From: Tretioscincus oriximinensis
Taxonomy: Eukaryota; Chordata; Lepidosauria; Squamata; Gymnophthalmidae
Assembly: GCA_022410635.1 (NCBI GenBank)
Contig: JAJVDF010000218.1
Coordinates: 235,455 to 299,454, forward strand
Direction: 5' to 3'
Length of the DNA stretch: 64,000 nucleotides
Shown: in pieces, positions 52,871 through 63,547 of the stretch
How positions within the stretch are numbered: position 1 is the first letter of the stretch
How the letters are laid out: every line of letters starts with the position of its first letter
Program-made: the position numbers and the translations under genes
Notes under the pieces: generated by a model
What the model was told of the DNA's origin: nothing
Databases searched by the model: none
Seen by the model: only the letters and a program-made list of their open reading frames with translations

Positions 52871-53014
52871 TTTAACTAAACTGATAGGGAAAAAAGGTAG
52901 AATGCTATATTTTCTCCACTGGCATTCAGGAATATATCTCAGAATAAAGGGTTGACATCCAAGTGATGTCAGGATCCATGGCTTGACATAGTTGTCTCCA
53001 CTAGCATGTGCATG

Positions 53015-54180
53015 TGGGAAGATCCGGATTTTGGGCAGGGGCTACAAGGGCTAAAGCCCTGTGCAGCAGGTTGGTGGCAGTTTGGGGGGGGGGCAGCAAA
53101 ATGTTGCCCCCACAATTCAAATTTAAATTAAATTTAAAATGGACTAAGAACTATCTAAGGACATCACAGCATCAAGGATGACTAGTCAATCTTGGAGTGT
53201 TTGCCATAGAATCAGACTTGACTGTCTTCATTTTGTGGAAGTGATAAATGCATTTGCAAACATAAAAGTGAGAAGAAAGGTGTTTTCCTAAGCCTTTGAG
53301 GTGCTTAAAAAAAAGAAGAAAAAAACCTGAAATGTGAACAAGAACTGAATAGCACTTTACTGTTTACTATTTGCCATATTTTTGTGTTCAGAATAATATA
53401 TCATATTTTTACTTGGACATTTACATGTTGTGTATTCATTGGGCTGGGAGTTGCATGATAATCTTGTACATTTTATCAGAAATTACATGAGAAATGCACC
53501 ATGGCAGGAAGTGAAAACATTTCCTGATGTCATTTCCATAAAGGGCAGTCCAGACCTGAAGTGACACAAATTATATCACTTCTAGCCTCTGCTTCTGGGA
53601 ATGGCAGCAAGAATGACATCATTTTCAGCCCTGCCCTGAAAGTGATAGGACCAGAGATTTTTCAAAATTTTCCATCCAGGCCTCACTTTGGCTAGCAAAG
53701 GTCAATCCTAGTATATTTTATATCACATATATTAATGCCAATTAATATATTCCTATATGGCTAATGCCAACACCTTAGCATAAAATTAAGCAGTTTCTCT
53801 TGTTGTGCTCCAGCTGGTATCTGTAACAAGCAGAGATACAAAGAACTAATCTGATCTTCCTGGCTTTTACCTTGACAATTGTACAATATGCATTGCATAG
53901 ATATCACAGTAAAAAAAAAGTGAGGGGAAACGTACACTTAATTAGAAAATTCACACGCATACGACACACGAATTCTCATGCAGCAATGCATGGGGAAATT
54001 TGCCTCACCCCATTTCCTGTCACTTCCGGCCCGCTTCTGGAAAGGGCATCCTGGAGGGTGGAAGTGACATCACAAATGATATCAATTCCAGTCTTTACTT
54101 CTGGGAAAGGGCGCCTTCCATAACATCACTTCTGGTCCTGGCTCGGAAGTGACATCACCAAATTTTGCACATGCGTTTCA
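53015..54180. repeat. GC-rich interspersed repeat with TGACATCAC motifs, copy 1
   Basis: The head GGGGCTACAAGGGCTAAAGCCCTG matches 56.63 kb. The body from CTAAGGACATCACAGCATCA to GGCAGCAAGAATGACATCA matches 58.40-58.80 kb. The rightmost part (54.0-54.17 kb) repeats GGAAGTGACATCAC-type words. It is non-coding, of unknown family. Confidence 0.65.
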
Positions 54181-55194
54181 CTCTCTTGTCCTGTTTTTTT
54201 AAGGACAACCCTAAGTAGCCATGACTCTTGAGTTAAAGGCAGATGAATGGAAACTATGGATGCTGTCCTAGGCCTACTAGGGATTTCTTTTAACCTTTGA
54301 GCCAGAAATTGGTGAGGTTCAGGGTTAAGCCAGGAAAGACAATTCCATCGATGAAGGGGCTGAGACCGTTGTGGTGCAATCAGATGAAGAAGAGCTGCAA
54401 CAAGATGGTCCTGAAGAGAAAGAGGGTAGAAGTTAGCAAGTGGGGTTGCCACAATTGGCATCCACCCAACACATGGACACTGCCAGCATGCAATGATGGA
54501 AAAAAACACAAATTGCTGGCTCACCATCTCCCATTGACGAAAACCTACAGAAGCTCTATTTTGATTATCTGTACTTAGGGACACTTAGCAATATTCCTTC
54601 TTCCTGTGGGATGATCAAAGTATGGTGAAAGCAAATATCATAGGGAGAATGGGATGGGAGCACTTGGTTCACCTTTCAAAAAGCCAGAAACACCTCTAAG
54701 CTTTGACAGTTAATGATCTTGGTTCTCTTGCCCTTACCATAGTTCCAGCTTCAATTTACTAAGCAAGGTCATAACACCACAGTCATTTAATGGTAGCATA
54801 GTAGAAAACTACTGTTCGTTTTGAGCTACTGAGATGGAGCATATTTTGGAGAAAGACATACTAAGAGAAGTGAAGACAGCAAAGAGTTTTGAGAAGGCAT
54901 TTGTAATAGCGAGTTCAGTTTCCCCTTCCCCGGCTGAACTCTGTATGGAAGTTAAGAAGCCAAGGAACAGTGCAAAAGAGGGGTGAGCTTTAGATTGGAG
55001 ATGCAGTAGCAATAAGGACGTAATAGAATAGATCTGCATAATTTGTAACAAAACTAGCTTGAAAATTATTTTGATGCTTTTAGATGCTTTTTCATTGTTA
55101 TATTTTTTAAAATAACACCAATTAAGCCAGAACATTCAGTTAAGTTTGCTTGTAACAAAATTACTAGACAAAGGTAGGATGCTTTGGGGAAGTT
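54181..55194. other. No recognised feature
   Basis: A 152-codon minus frame (54126-54584) shows no recognisable domain and is treated as chance. Confidence 0.45.
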
Positions 55195-56400
55195 TTGGAA
55201 TTTAGGGAGGAAGAAAAGTTGGTGAGAGTAGAAAGGATTCTTAATAGTGTGGAAAACATTTCATTAATGGTGGTCAAAGAGGAAAGAAGATTAATGAATC
55301 TGTGGCTCCCTCCACTAAAATTGACTTGGAACATTTGGAGGCAACTTAGCAAAAAAAAATTCATTTACATTACCAAGTAGCTTCAACTAAAATAATAAAT
55401 CCTATGGGGGAGCAAAATTTAACTAATTATCTAAAACAACTACGAGTTACAAGATTAAGAGATCTTTTGAAGGAGACAATCCCGTATCCTTACACCAATT
55501 AGGAACATTGGATCCAAATATGAATAATTGGTTTTGTGAAAGGGCTGTTTATAACTTTATCAACAATCCTCAGGTCTAAAATATCATGGGTCGGGATAAA
55601 CAAAAATTGGAAGAGATTATCGACAAAAGGATAAAGGGGGGGAAAATATTTAATGAGAGGTTTGTTCCACTGCAACTAAAATCAAGTATAATAATTATAA
55701 CTTACTCTGATCATCTTGGGACCAAGATCTAACTCTTCAGAATGAAGATTGGAAAGGGTGGATAGCGGATATTAATATTAGACACAATAAAATAAAAGAG
55801 GTGCAGATGAAAATACTATGATATAGGGCACCGGCCCAACTCTCCCATGTGGGAGGAGGGCTTCCTGTGTGTTAGCACGGGTGTCTGGGGGCGATATATT
55901 TACATGTGGGCTGATTGTCAAGTGGTATCATAGTTCTGGAATTTAATTGCTAGGTTGGTAACAAACATAGTGGGTATTGTCATTCCAACATCAAAATAAT
56001 TTTAATTATTTATAGAATAAATAACAGCAATACACAATCAATCTTACAAAGATTATTTTGGCGGCTCATATAGTAATTATACGAGGCTGTAATGATAAAT
56101 CTAAATGGATTCTGAATCACTGATATATTTGGCAGAAATGTTGTTATTCAATGCAATTAAGAGAAAAAAGAATATGGACGGAGTTTTCTTGAGAAGCACC
56201 ATAGAGTCAACATATTGCTTTTGATGTTTACAACAACAGAAACTATGTCCTTAACCCATACTATTGCCATGATCTTCAACCAGAAATTATATAATTGAAC
56301 TAGCTCCTATTTAGTGGGGTGGAAGGGAAGGGAATGGTGCTTATGTATTTATTATGTTTTGTCCGTGTCTATGTTATCTGTATGTTTTTGTTTTTTTAAA
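55195..56400 (+). mobile_element. L1 ORF2 3' fragment, plus, degraded
   Basis: Broken plus frames show an L1-like region ending in a Cys/His segment (HGCLGAIYLHVG at about 55.88 kb), then an A/T-rich 3' end near 56.39 kb. It is a third, older L1 fragment. Confidence 0.7.
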
Positions 56401-56609
56401 AAATGGTAAGTGTGGTTCTCAGGAGATCAGTGATAGACAGCAAAGCCCACTGAAGAATATGCAAAGAGCTCAGTAGGGCTTGCTTGGCTTCTTCCAGTCA
56501 GAGCCTCAAACAAGACTATTCCTGTGCAAAAGAGGGAAGTCACTCCAGGTCCTGCCTGCCCAGGAATGGACTGAAAAGTCCAAAAGAATGGAAAAACTCA
56601 AAGAGGCAG

Positions 56610-59075
56610 AGCCGGATCGTTTGCAGGGACTACAAGGGCTAAAGCCCTGGGCAAAAGGTTGGTGGCTTTAATTCTTAAAATTAAAGAATTAAATTTTTTT
56701 CCTGATTTTTTTTTCCCAAGAAAAATGGCACATGCACAAGTGACACACTGTGCATGTGCGCATCTTGCAGGCATCATCATGTGCGACAGCACCCACCCAC
56801 CATTACTGCATGCGCTGCCACCTGATTCACCTTGCTGCATGCACCTCTGCTCCAACCCTCTGTTCAGCCTTAATGTTCTTCTTATCTTGCTTTTTTCCTT
56901 TTACTCTCCTTGCTTTCTCCCTCTCTTGCTTAAGAGGAACACTGCTGAATGTGGCCTCAGCCCATCTAGTCCAGCCTTCAGTGGTACACCTATTGCCCCT
57001 GGACATCTCAAGCAGAAGAAGGAGGCAAAACTCCCTCCTTTCTTTCCTTCCTTGCTTTTTCCCTGTGGAAAGGGACAAAAAGTAAAGGAGATACTTTACT
57101 TTAGTTTTCAATCCTGAATGGGGTTTAGTCTAGAAAAAAAGTTGGATTTAGAAAGCTGGCAGTAACAGTAGCAATAGCAAGAATTTCATTACAATATAAA
57201 AAGGTATAAAACGTACTCTAACCTTTTTGGACCTGAGGGCCGATCAAACATCATTGCAGGAGTGTGAGGGCCGGAGTGACATCACTTCCGATGTCACTCC
57301 GGCCTTCACACTCCTGATGTCACTTCCTGCCCCGCCCTGGAAGTGATGTCACCTCTGGGGCGGGGGAACAGGAAATGATGTCACTCCTGCCCACACACTC
57401 CTGACGTCAATTCCAGGGCACGGACAGGAAGTGATGCCACTCCAGATGCCATTCCTGGAAGGAGATCACGAAAGTGGCATCGTCGAAGGAAGCAGGGTGG
57501 AGACGGCTGCAGCGGGTGTGACGGACGGAAGGAGCAGGTGGCTGCAAGTGTCGGCTACCTTGCCGCTCCGATGTCAACCAGCGCCAACCGCTGAGCGCTC
57601 TGCAGTGGGTTCCCTGACGGCGCGCATACTGTTAATTTGGCGATTCTCACCTTCAGTACTGGCTCCTGTTCCACATGGGAGTTGCCATGTTGGAGGAGTA
57701 TGCGTGTCGTCAGGGAAGCCCCTGCGGAGCGTTCAGTGGCTGCCTGGCTGCTTCGCAGGCCACAAAAATGGCTTGGCAGGTCGCGTGCAGCCCACAGGCC
57801 ACGGCTTGGACCACACTGTTTTAGGCTATTTTGCTGATTAGTCTGGAATAATTGGAATCCAGAATGCCAGACTTGTGGGAGACTTGTGCTGTTTCCTGTT
57901 TATAGTTTGATGTTTCTACCTACTTTTCCACACTGTTTAATTTACCAATAGATGTTTATTATAAAAGTTTGTAATTCAATACTGCATTCTTTCCTTACTA
58001 TTATACGTATTAGGTTTGTAATTTTTTTTGCATATGCATATAAGACAAGTGCTTATTATAAAGTGTAGAAGTTCACAATGCAGGTTGTAGCATGCCGTTT
58101 GAATAACTGGAACTCAGAATGCGTGATAGACATGATCCCCCAACCAAAGTATTGGTATTATTGGCAAAGTATTGGTATTTATACCCTGTTAAAAACACAG
58201 TTTTATGATTTTAAGTTGTGTATCTGTCTGCTTTTTTACACAGTTTCTGATAGCACTTTTTTTCTTTCATTATGGGTCTCAGTTGCATTTCTGGCAGCAT
58301 CTTTGTTTCTGGTGTTAATGGGTTCAGTTGCATTTCTACATTCTTTTCTGCACTGCTTCTGGTAGCATCTTTGTTTTAAAATGAATTAAGAACTTTCTAA
58401 GGACATCACAGCATCAAGAATGACTTGTCAATCCTGAGTGCTTATGATAGAATCAGACATCACCATCTATCTTGATTTTGAGGAAGTGATAAATGCATTT
58501 GCAAATGCAAAAGTGAGAAGAAAGGTATTTTCTAAACCCTGATACATAAACAAGGATTGAATAACACCTTACTGTTTACCTTATTTTGCATTCAGAATAA
58601 TATATAATTTTTTTACTTGGACATTTATGTGTTGTTATTTAACGGGTTGGGAATTGCATGAGAATCCTGTACATTTTATCAGAAATTACATGAGAAATGC
58701 ACCAGGGCAGGAAGTGAAAGCATTTGTGACTTGAAGTGATATCACAAATTATGTCACTTCCAGCCTCTGCTTCTGGGAATGGCAGCCAGAGTGACATCAT
58801 TTCCAACCTTGCCCTGGAAGTGACATCACTTCTGCCCCAACCCGAAAGTGAAATCACAAAACTTTCACATGTGCTATGTGCATGCAGGGACCACCCACTT
58901 AATTCCAGAATCTTTGTTGGGGGGGAGGCAAAAAATTTTTACAGCTCAGGGGCATCATACACCCAAAATACTCATACTATCATACTTATATATAATTAAA
59001 ATCATACTTATATATATCAATAAAAATTTAATTAAAAAAAAAAATACACCCAAAATACGGCCCTGGATGTGACGC
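56610..59075. repeat. GC-rich interspersed repeat, copy 2, interrupted
   Basis: The head (GCAGGGACTACAAGGGCTA) and the 58.38-58.87 kb body match copy 1 at 53 kb. The outer ends CAGAGCCGGAT and (reversed) CAGGGCCGTAT look like related termini, so this could be a 2.5-kb DNA element carrying other insertions. The family is unknown. Confidence 0.45.
57215..57825. mobile_element. Possible hAT-like non-autonomous element, GC-rich
   Basis: The left end CCTTTTTGGACCTGAGGGCC and the right end GGCCACGGCTTGGACCACAC resemble opposite ends of a common hAT MITE type. The interior has repeated GAAGTGATGTCAC words and a module shared with 46.9 and 60.0 kb. The ends are approximate. Confidence 0.4.
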
Positions 59076-59357
59076 TTCAGTGTGGAAAGGTTCAAACATT
59101 GAGTTGAAGGGAAGGGATCCATTCCTATGCATCTAATAAATGCATTTGTGTAAGTCCAGCCACCTGCATAGCAAGCTTTGCCCATTGAAATTCCTTGGCC
59201 ACCCTTAAGCTGCTTTAACACTATTTCAATGGCAGGATCAGGACATTAAGTTATAAAATTCATTTAAACATTTGAATTGATAGAAATCCAAGTTTTTAAA
59301 TGGATGTCTTGAAAACTATGATCCATTTACCTCAGAACAAGTGTCTGCATTTGCATG
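59076..59357. other. No recognised feature
   Basis: Unremarkable sequence between the repeat and the LTR. Confidence 0.5.
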
Positions 59358-60452
59358 TGTCAGCCATAAATGGAGGATGGGCTCCGCCCCCTGCCATAAT
59401 GACTATAAAACCACACCAAGATTGATAAAGCAGATTACGAACATTAGGTCAATCAAATAAGAAAGACAATGAAAGGTTATAGAAAGAAAAAGGGGAAGGG
59501 GACGATCCTGCAGGGTCATGTATCTGCATGCGATGGAAGTACAAAAAATATTCGCCACATCCCCACTTTTATACTCCATAATTGCCAGTCCTGCCTCCTC
59601 CTTATAGCTTGAATAGCTTCAAGACAGGACTAGACAGGTTTATGGACACCGAGGGTATAAATGCGTACTAGGATGGATGTCTGGATGTTGCCTCCGGGAT
59701 GGAGCAACAGGCAGGACTCCTGAAATACCATTTGCAGGGAGTCATGAACAGGTGCATATTTTGCTTTCCTCTGTTCGGACTGCCCAGGTGCATCTGGTGG
59801 GCCTCTGTGTGACACAGAATGCTGGACTAGATAGGCTGTGGCGTGATCCAGTATGGCTCTTCTTATGTTCTTATAGTTTAACTTACATTGGTCATACTCC
59901 TTCATTCCCCTTGGGTGCTGGGAGAGTGGGCAGCACTGGTATCGCCATGTTGGGGGAACAGAGGGCAGAGTTCCCCTAACATGGTGATTCCCTCACAGAA
60001 AGGGAGCCAGTACTGAAGATGGGAATCGCTCAAATAGCTCTATGCTTGCCATCAGCGAACCCCCTGCAGAGCACTCAGTGGCCAGCGCTGCGATCATGGC
60101 AAATTCTCACCAATCTCGAACTGTCAGGAGTGAGCATTATCATGCAAGCTGCCCCTACTACAGTGACCTTTCAACGCCCAGAACCAAGTTCTTTGTTGGC
60201 TCATTTGTTCATTTATCCCTTTGGTTGTCACTTATCTTGTTGTAAATCCCCCCCATCAAATTGTACAGCTTGTCCCCTGGCTACTTGCCTGGTCTGTTTC
60301 TTCCAGCTAGAGGCCTGCTTTCTGACTTTTGTTCTAAATTACAAGGGTTCCTTGAATGTGCAGCTGACATCTAAGGATCCTAACAGTTCCTTTACCCAAT
60401 GCTATAGATGTCATTACCCTTCTCTCATGATTGATCTTTGGACATTCAACAT
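59358..60452 (-). mobile_element. LTR, minus orientation, with nested insertions
   Basis: This is the reverse complement of the LTR family at 62896-63547. It starts at TGTCAGCC (the LTR 3' end) and runs to the 5' part near 60452, where the SINE cuts it off. It contains a CR1-like piece (about 59608-59880) and a ~190-bp GC-rich insert (about 59905-60095). No coding region is attached. Confidence 0.8.
59665..60247 (-). repeat. Inverted duplication, copy B
   Basis: The partner of 46750-47327, in opposite orientation and about 12.3 kb away. The non-CR1 part differs at about 3 of 355 bases by eye. Confidence 0.88.
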
Positions 60453-60720
60453 CTAAGCCAGTTTGATGTAGTGGCTGAGTGTTGGACCAGTACCTGGTAG
60501 CCTCCCGGTTCAATTCCCCACTCCTCCATGAAAGCCAGCTGTGTGACCTTGGGCCAATCACAGTTCTTTGAACTCTCTCAGCCCCACCTACTCCACAGGG
60601 TGTCTGTTGTGGAGAAAGCAACAAAAGCTATGTGCGCCACCCTATGGTTGGCCGCCCTGAGACCTTCGGGTATAGGGCGGGATACAAGTACAAATAAATA
60701 AATAAAATAAAAATAAATAT
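60453..60720 (+). mobile_element. tRNA-derived SINE, plus
   Basis: An A-box-like TGGCTGAGTGTTGG and a B-box-like GGTTCAATTCC lie in the head, followed by a CTTGGGCCAATCACAG body. The tail GGGCGGGATACAAGTAC is followed by (AAAT)n. It abuts the truncated LTR at 60452. Confidence 0.85.
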
Positions 60721-60879
60721 TTCTCACAGCGTCTTGCTGACCTAAGGCGCTATTTTTCCCTGAGGTTCTGTGGGGAGAGATTAGATATTGCGAATNAAAA
60801 GCGTAGGGACTCCCCTCTCTAGCCCCTTTAAAAAACAGAAATGTCAGGAAAGGAAACTGAGCCTGGAACAAAGTGAAAG

Positions 60880-61560
60880 ATCATGCGTACTAGCGCCTAA
60901 GAATTTTTCTCCTTTTCCCTGCCGCCCCGTTCCGGCCAATGCCGTCAGTGTGCAAGAAAATCAGCATATCCAAGCGTACTTTCGGTTGTGCTCCGGCCCT
61001 GTCAACGGGCAGAAGGCAGGCGCTTTTTTCGCGCGGCCAGGGATGTTGACACGGCGCGTGCGCGCTGGGCCTGGGCGGGGTCCGCAAAGCTATAGAGCGT
61101 GAATTTTCCGGCGCGGTAGCCGGAAGCGTCTGGAGAGAGCGTCCGATTTGTCTCCTCCCTTCTTCCTCCTCCTCCTATTGCGGGCACTATGGAGCCGGGG
61201 ACGTGAGGGAGGAGCTGCTGCCGCTGCCTTCACCTTAGACATGCGAGCCATTCCCCTTGGTGCAGGTAAGCGGGGCGAGGGGTTCCCGCTGCTGCCCCCC
61301 GCCACTCTGACATCACAGGGAGCCATGAGGCTGCTGCCCTCCCCATCCTCTGCGCCCCTGCTTTTCTTCCCGGAATGAAGGCCTTGAGGCTACTGGTCTC
61401 AGCCCTCCTCTTCCTTAGGGGAGCCGCTCGAGGGAGGAGAGGAGGGAGCAGCCTGTCGCCTCCCTCACACCTCCCTGCCCACCCTGCTCCTTTGCCTCAT
61501 GGGCTGGGGGCTTTGCTGCCGCTGGGCTGTTTTTAGGCCGAGGACACATCGCCTCCTCCC
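60880..61560. promoter_or_regulatory. CpG island promoter, probably for a plus-strand gene
   Basis: The sequence is dense in CpG, with GCGCGTGCGC (NRF1-like, about 61056) and CCGGAAGCG (ETS-like, about 61121). A plus-strand donor follows at 61266. A bidirectional role cannot be excluded. Confidence 0.65.
61120..61265 (+). other. Candidate first exon of an unidentified plus-strand gene
   Basis: A strong donor GTGCAG|GTAAGC ends the exon at 61265. Just before it an ATG opens MRAIPLGA in frame with the splice site. I do not recognise the product, and the exon may be entirely non-coding. The 5' limit is approximate. Confidence 0.4.
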
Positions 61561-62326
61561 AGCCTGGTGCCCGTAGAAAGCGCTTCCCACGGCTGAAGGA
61601 GCCCGTCTAGTCCTTCGGGGCTCCCGGCAAGGAAGCAACCTAGGGACAAGCTAGGCTACGTCAGAATTGAGCCCCCCACCCCAAGCAGGTCCCATACTCG
61701 CTCCCCCGTAAAGAGAGCCGGCCGCCACCCCAGCAATACCTCAGTTACGACCAGGGCCCCCCCAGGTTCCTTATCGTTACGCTTTGGGGCAAACCTTGAA
61801 GCAGAGATTGCTGCTGGCCTCCTTCTTCTCTCGCATGGAAAATAACTGATTAGGGTTTCTGCCCAGGTATGATGTTTACAGGTTGGGACGCTCCTGCGGT
61901 GTTATTTTTCACATGCGATGAACTGGAATGTTATTCGTCCTGACAGATAAGGTGCAGGTGCAATAAAGAGATGTATGATTGTAAAGTACGAAGGAGGAAT
62001 CTGTTAGCTTACCAGCAGCCTTTGCTGCTCTTGTTCAAAGTGACCTTTTGCGGTTGTTGAAAGAGGGGAATGCTTTTAACCCAGCTTAGAAATAGAAGAA
62101 CAGCCTTTCTGGATCAAATGAGCGGCTATTTGATTTTGGGGTGTGTTCTGAATTGCCGGTAGGTATGCCTGTGAAAAGTATGCAAAGAAAACGTGTTGCA
62201 ATTACTACAGTGGAAGTGCTTTAAATTTGATGTCATAATATTATGTAGGATAAAGGTTCATTTCCTTAGAAATTACAGATGCTGGACTTTTCTTCTCATA
62301 CAGGAAATATGTATATTGGGATATAT
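61266..62326. other. Probable first intron of the plus-strand gene
   Basis: Falling GC content follows the donor. A short CR1/SINE-like relic (AGAACAGCCTTTCTGGATCA) lies near 62097. No further exon was seen. Confidence 0.45.
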
Positions 62327-62338
62327 AGGAAATATATA

Positions 62339-62527
62339 GTCAGTTTCAGAGAAATAGCTGTGTTAGTCTAGCAGAAAGTCCAGCAAAGGAGCTAGCAGCA
62401 CTTTGAGACTGAGAAAAGTGGTTGGCATAAGCTTTCGTAGACACGTCTACTTCTGCTGACACGTCTACGAAAGCTTGTGCCAACCACTTTTCTCAAGTTA
62501 GTCTCAAAGTGCTGCTAGCTCCTTTGC
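62339..62527. mobile_element. Penelope-derived fold-back insertion (189 bp)
   Basis: It is flanked by the perfect 12-bp direct repeat AGGAAATATATA (62327-62338 and 62528-62539). Arms 62383-62450 and 62459-62527 are near-perfect inverted repeats (one 6-nt gap) with a very short loop. It begins GTTTCAGAGAAATAGC like the other copies. Confidence 0.82.
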
Positions 62528-62559
62528 AGGAAATATATATATTAGGGTTATAGGATAGT

Positions 62560-62890
62560 ATTTCTAATCAGTCATGAAACAGGGCTCCCAGCCAAAATTA
62601 TTTATAGCAATTCAGAAATATTTATAGCAACTTGGAGCCAAACAGACCTCCAAGCCAGAAATTGTTTATAAAGCTGGACAGAAATTACTTATAGCAACTC
62701 AGGGATTATTTTTAGCAACTTGGAACAACTCAGAAATTATTTATAAAATTATTGTTAACCACTTGGATCCAAACAAGGCTATAGGTCAAAATTAATTATA
62801 ATCACTGTGAACCAGTTTACCTGGAGCCAAGCAGAAAAAATAATTATATACACTTGGAGCCAGACAGGGCTCCAAGCAGAAAATTATATG
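62560..62890 (+). repeat. Degenerate satellite units left of the LTR
   Basis: Diverged units around CTTGGAGCCA...GGCTCCAAG with AATTATTTATA spacers precede the LTR. They become regular at 62855-62890, so the LTR landed inside the array. Confidence 0.75.
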
Positions 62891-62895
62891 TACTT

Positions 62896-63547
62896 TGTGA
62901 GAAATAAGAGCATCGATGTTAAATTTCCAATGATCAATCATGAGAGGGAGTGATGATGTCAATAGCATTAAATGAAGGAACTGTTAAGATCCTTAGGTGT
63001 CAACTGCACGGTCAAAAAACCCTTGTAATTTAGAATGAAAGGCATGAAAGTAGGCCTCTAGCTGGAGAAAACAGACCAGGTAGTTATCCAAGGGAACAAG
63101 CTGTACAGTTTGATGGGGGTTTGCAATAAGTTAAGTAACAGCCAAAAGTGTGAATGAACAAAGGAGCTAACAAAGATCTTAGTTCAGGGAGTTGAAAGGT
63201 CAATTCAGTGTTTGATTGGCTCTATCTGTAATAGGGGCCCACTTATATGATAATGCTTACTTGACAGTTTGTGATTGGTGGAATTTGTCCTAAACGGAGA
63301 ATGACCAATGAAAGTTAAGAGGCAGGCTTGGCAATTATGGAGTATAAAAGCAGGGGTGTGGCAATTATATTTTTGTGCCTCCATTGGATGTAGACACCGA
63401 CCCAGCAGGATTGGCCCCTTCCCCTTTTCTGTAACCTTTCATTGTTTTATTTGATTGTTCTAATAAATGTTCTTAATCTGCTTTATCAGTCTTGGTGTGG
63501 TCTTAGTCATTATGGAAGGGGGTGGGCCCCGTCCTCCAATTATGACA
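62896..63547 (+). mobile_element. Solo LTR (652 bp) of a retrovirus-like element
   Basis: It begins TGTGAG, ends ATGACA (TG...CA) and is flanked by the perfect 5-bp duplication TACTT (62891-62895 and 63548-63552). It has CCAAT (63304), a TATA box in AGTATAAAAG (63341-63350) and the polyadenylation signal AATAAA (63462). No internal coding region follows, so recombination has left one LTR. A diverged copy lies at 59358-60452. Confidence 0.9.
63341..63350 (+). promoter_or_regulatory. LTR TATA box
   Basis: AGTATAAAAG lies 38 bp after a CCAAT box and 120 bp before AATAAA, the usual U3-R layout. Confidence 0.75.

Noticed and set aside
54126..54584. 152-codon minus frame
   Set aside because: No domain, no splice context and no repeat family recognised; it is compatible with chance.
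61148..61378. 76-codon plus frame through the second CpG island
   Set aside because: It reads through a strong splice donor at 61266, so the part after the donor is probably intron. Only the short ATG-started segment before the donor was kept, as a candidate.
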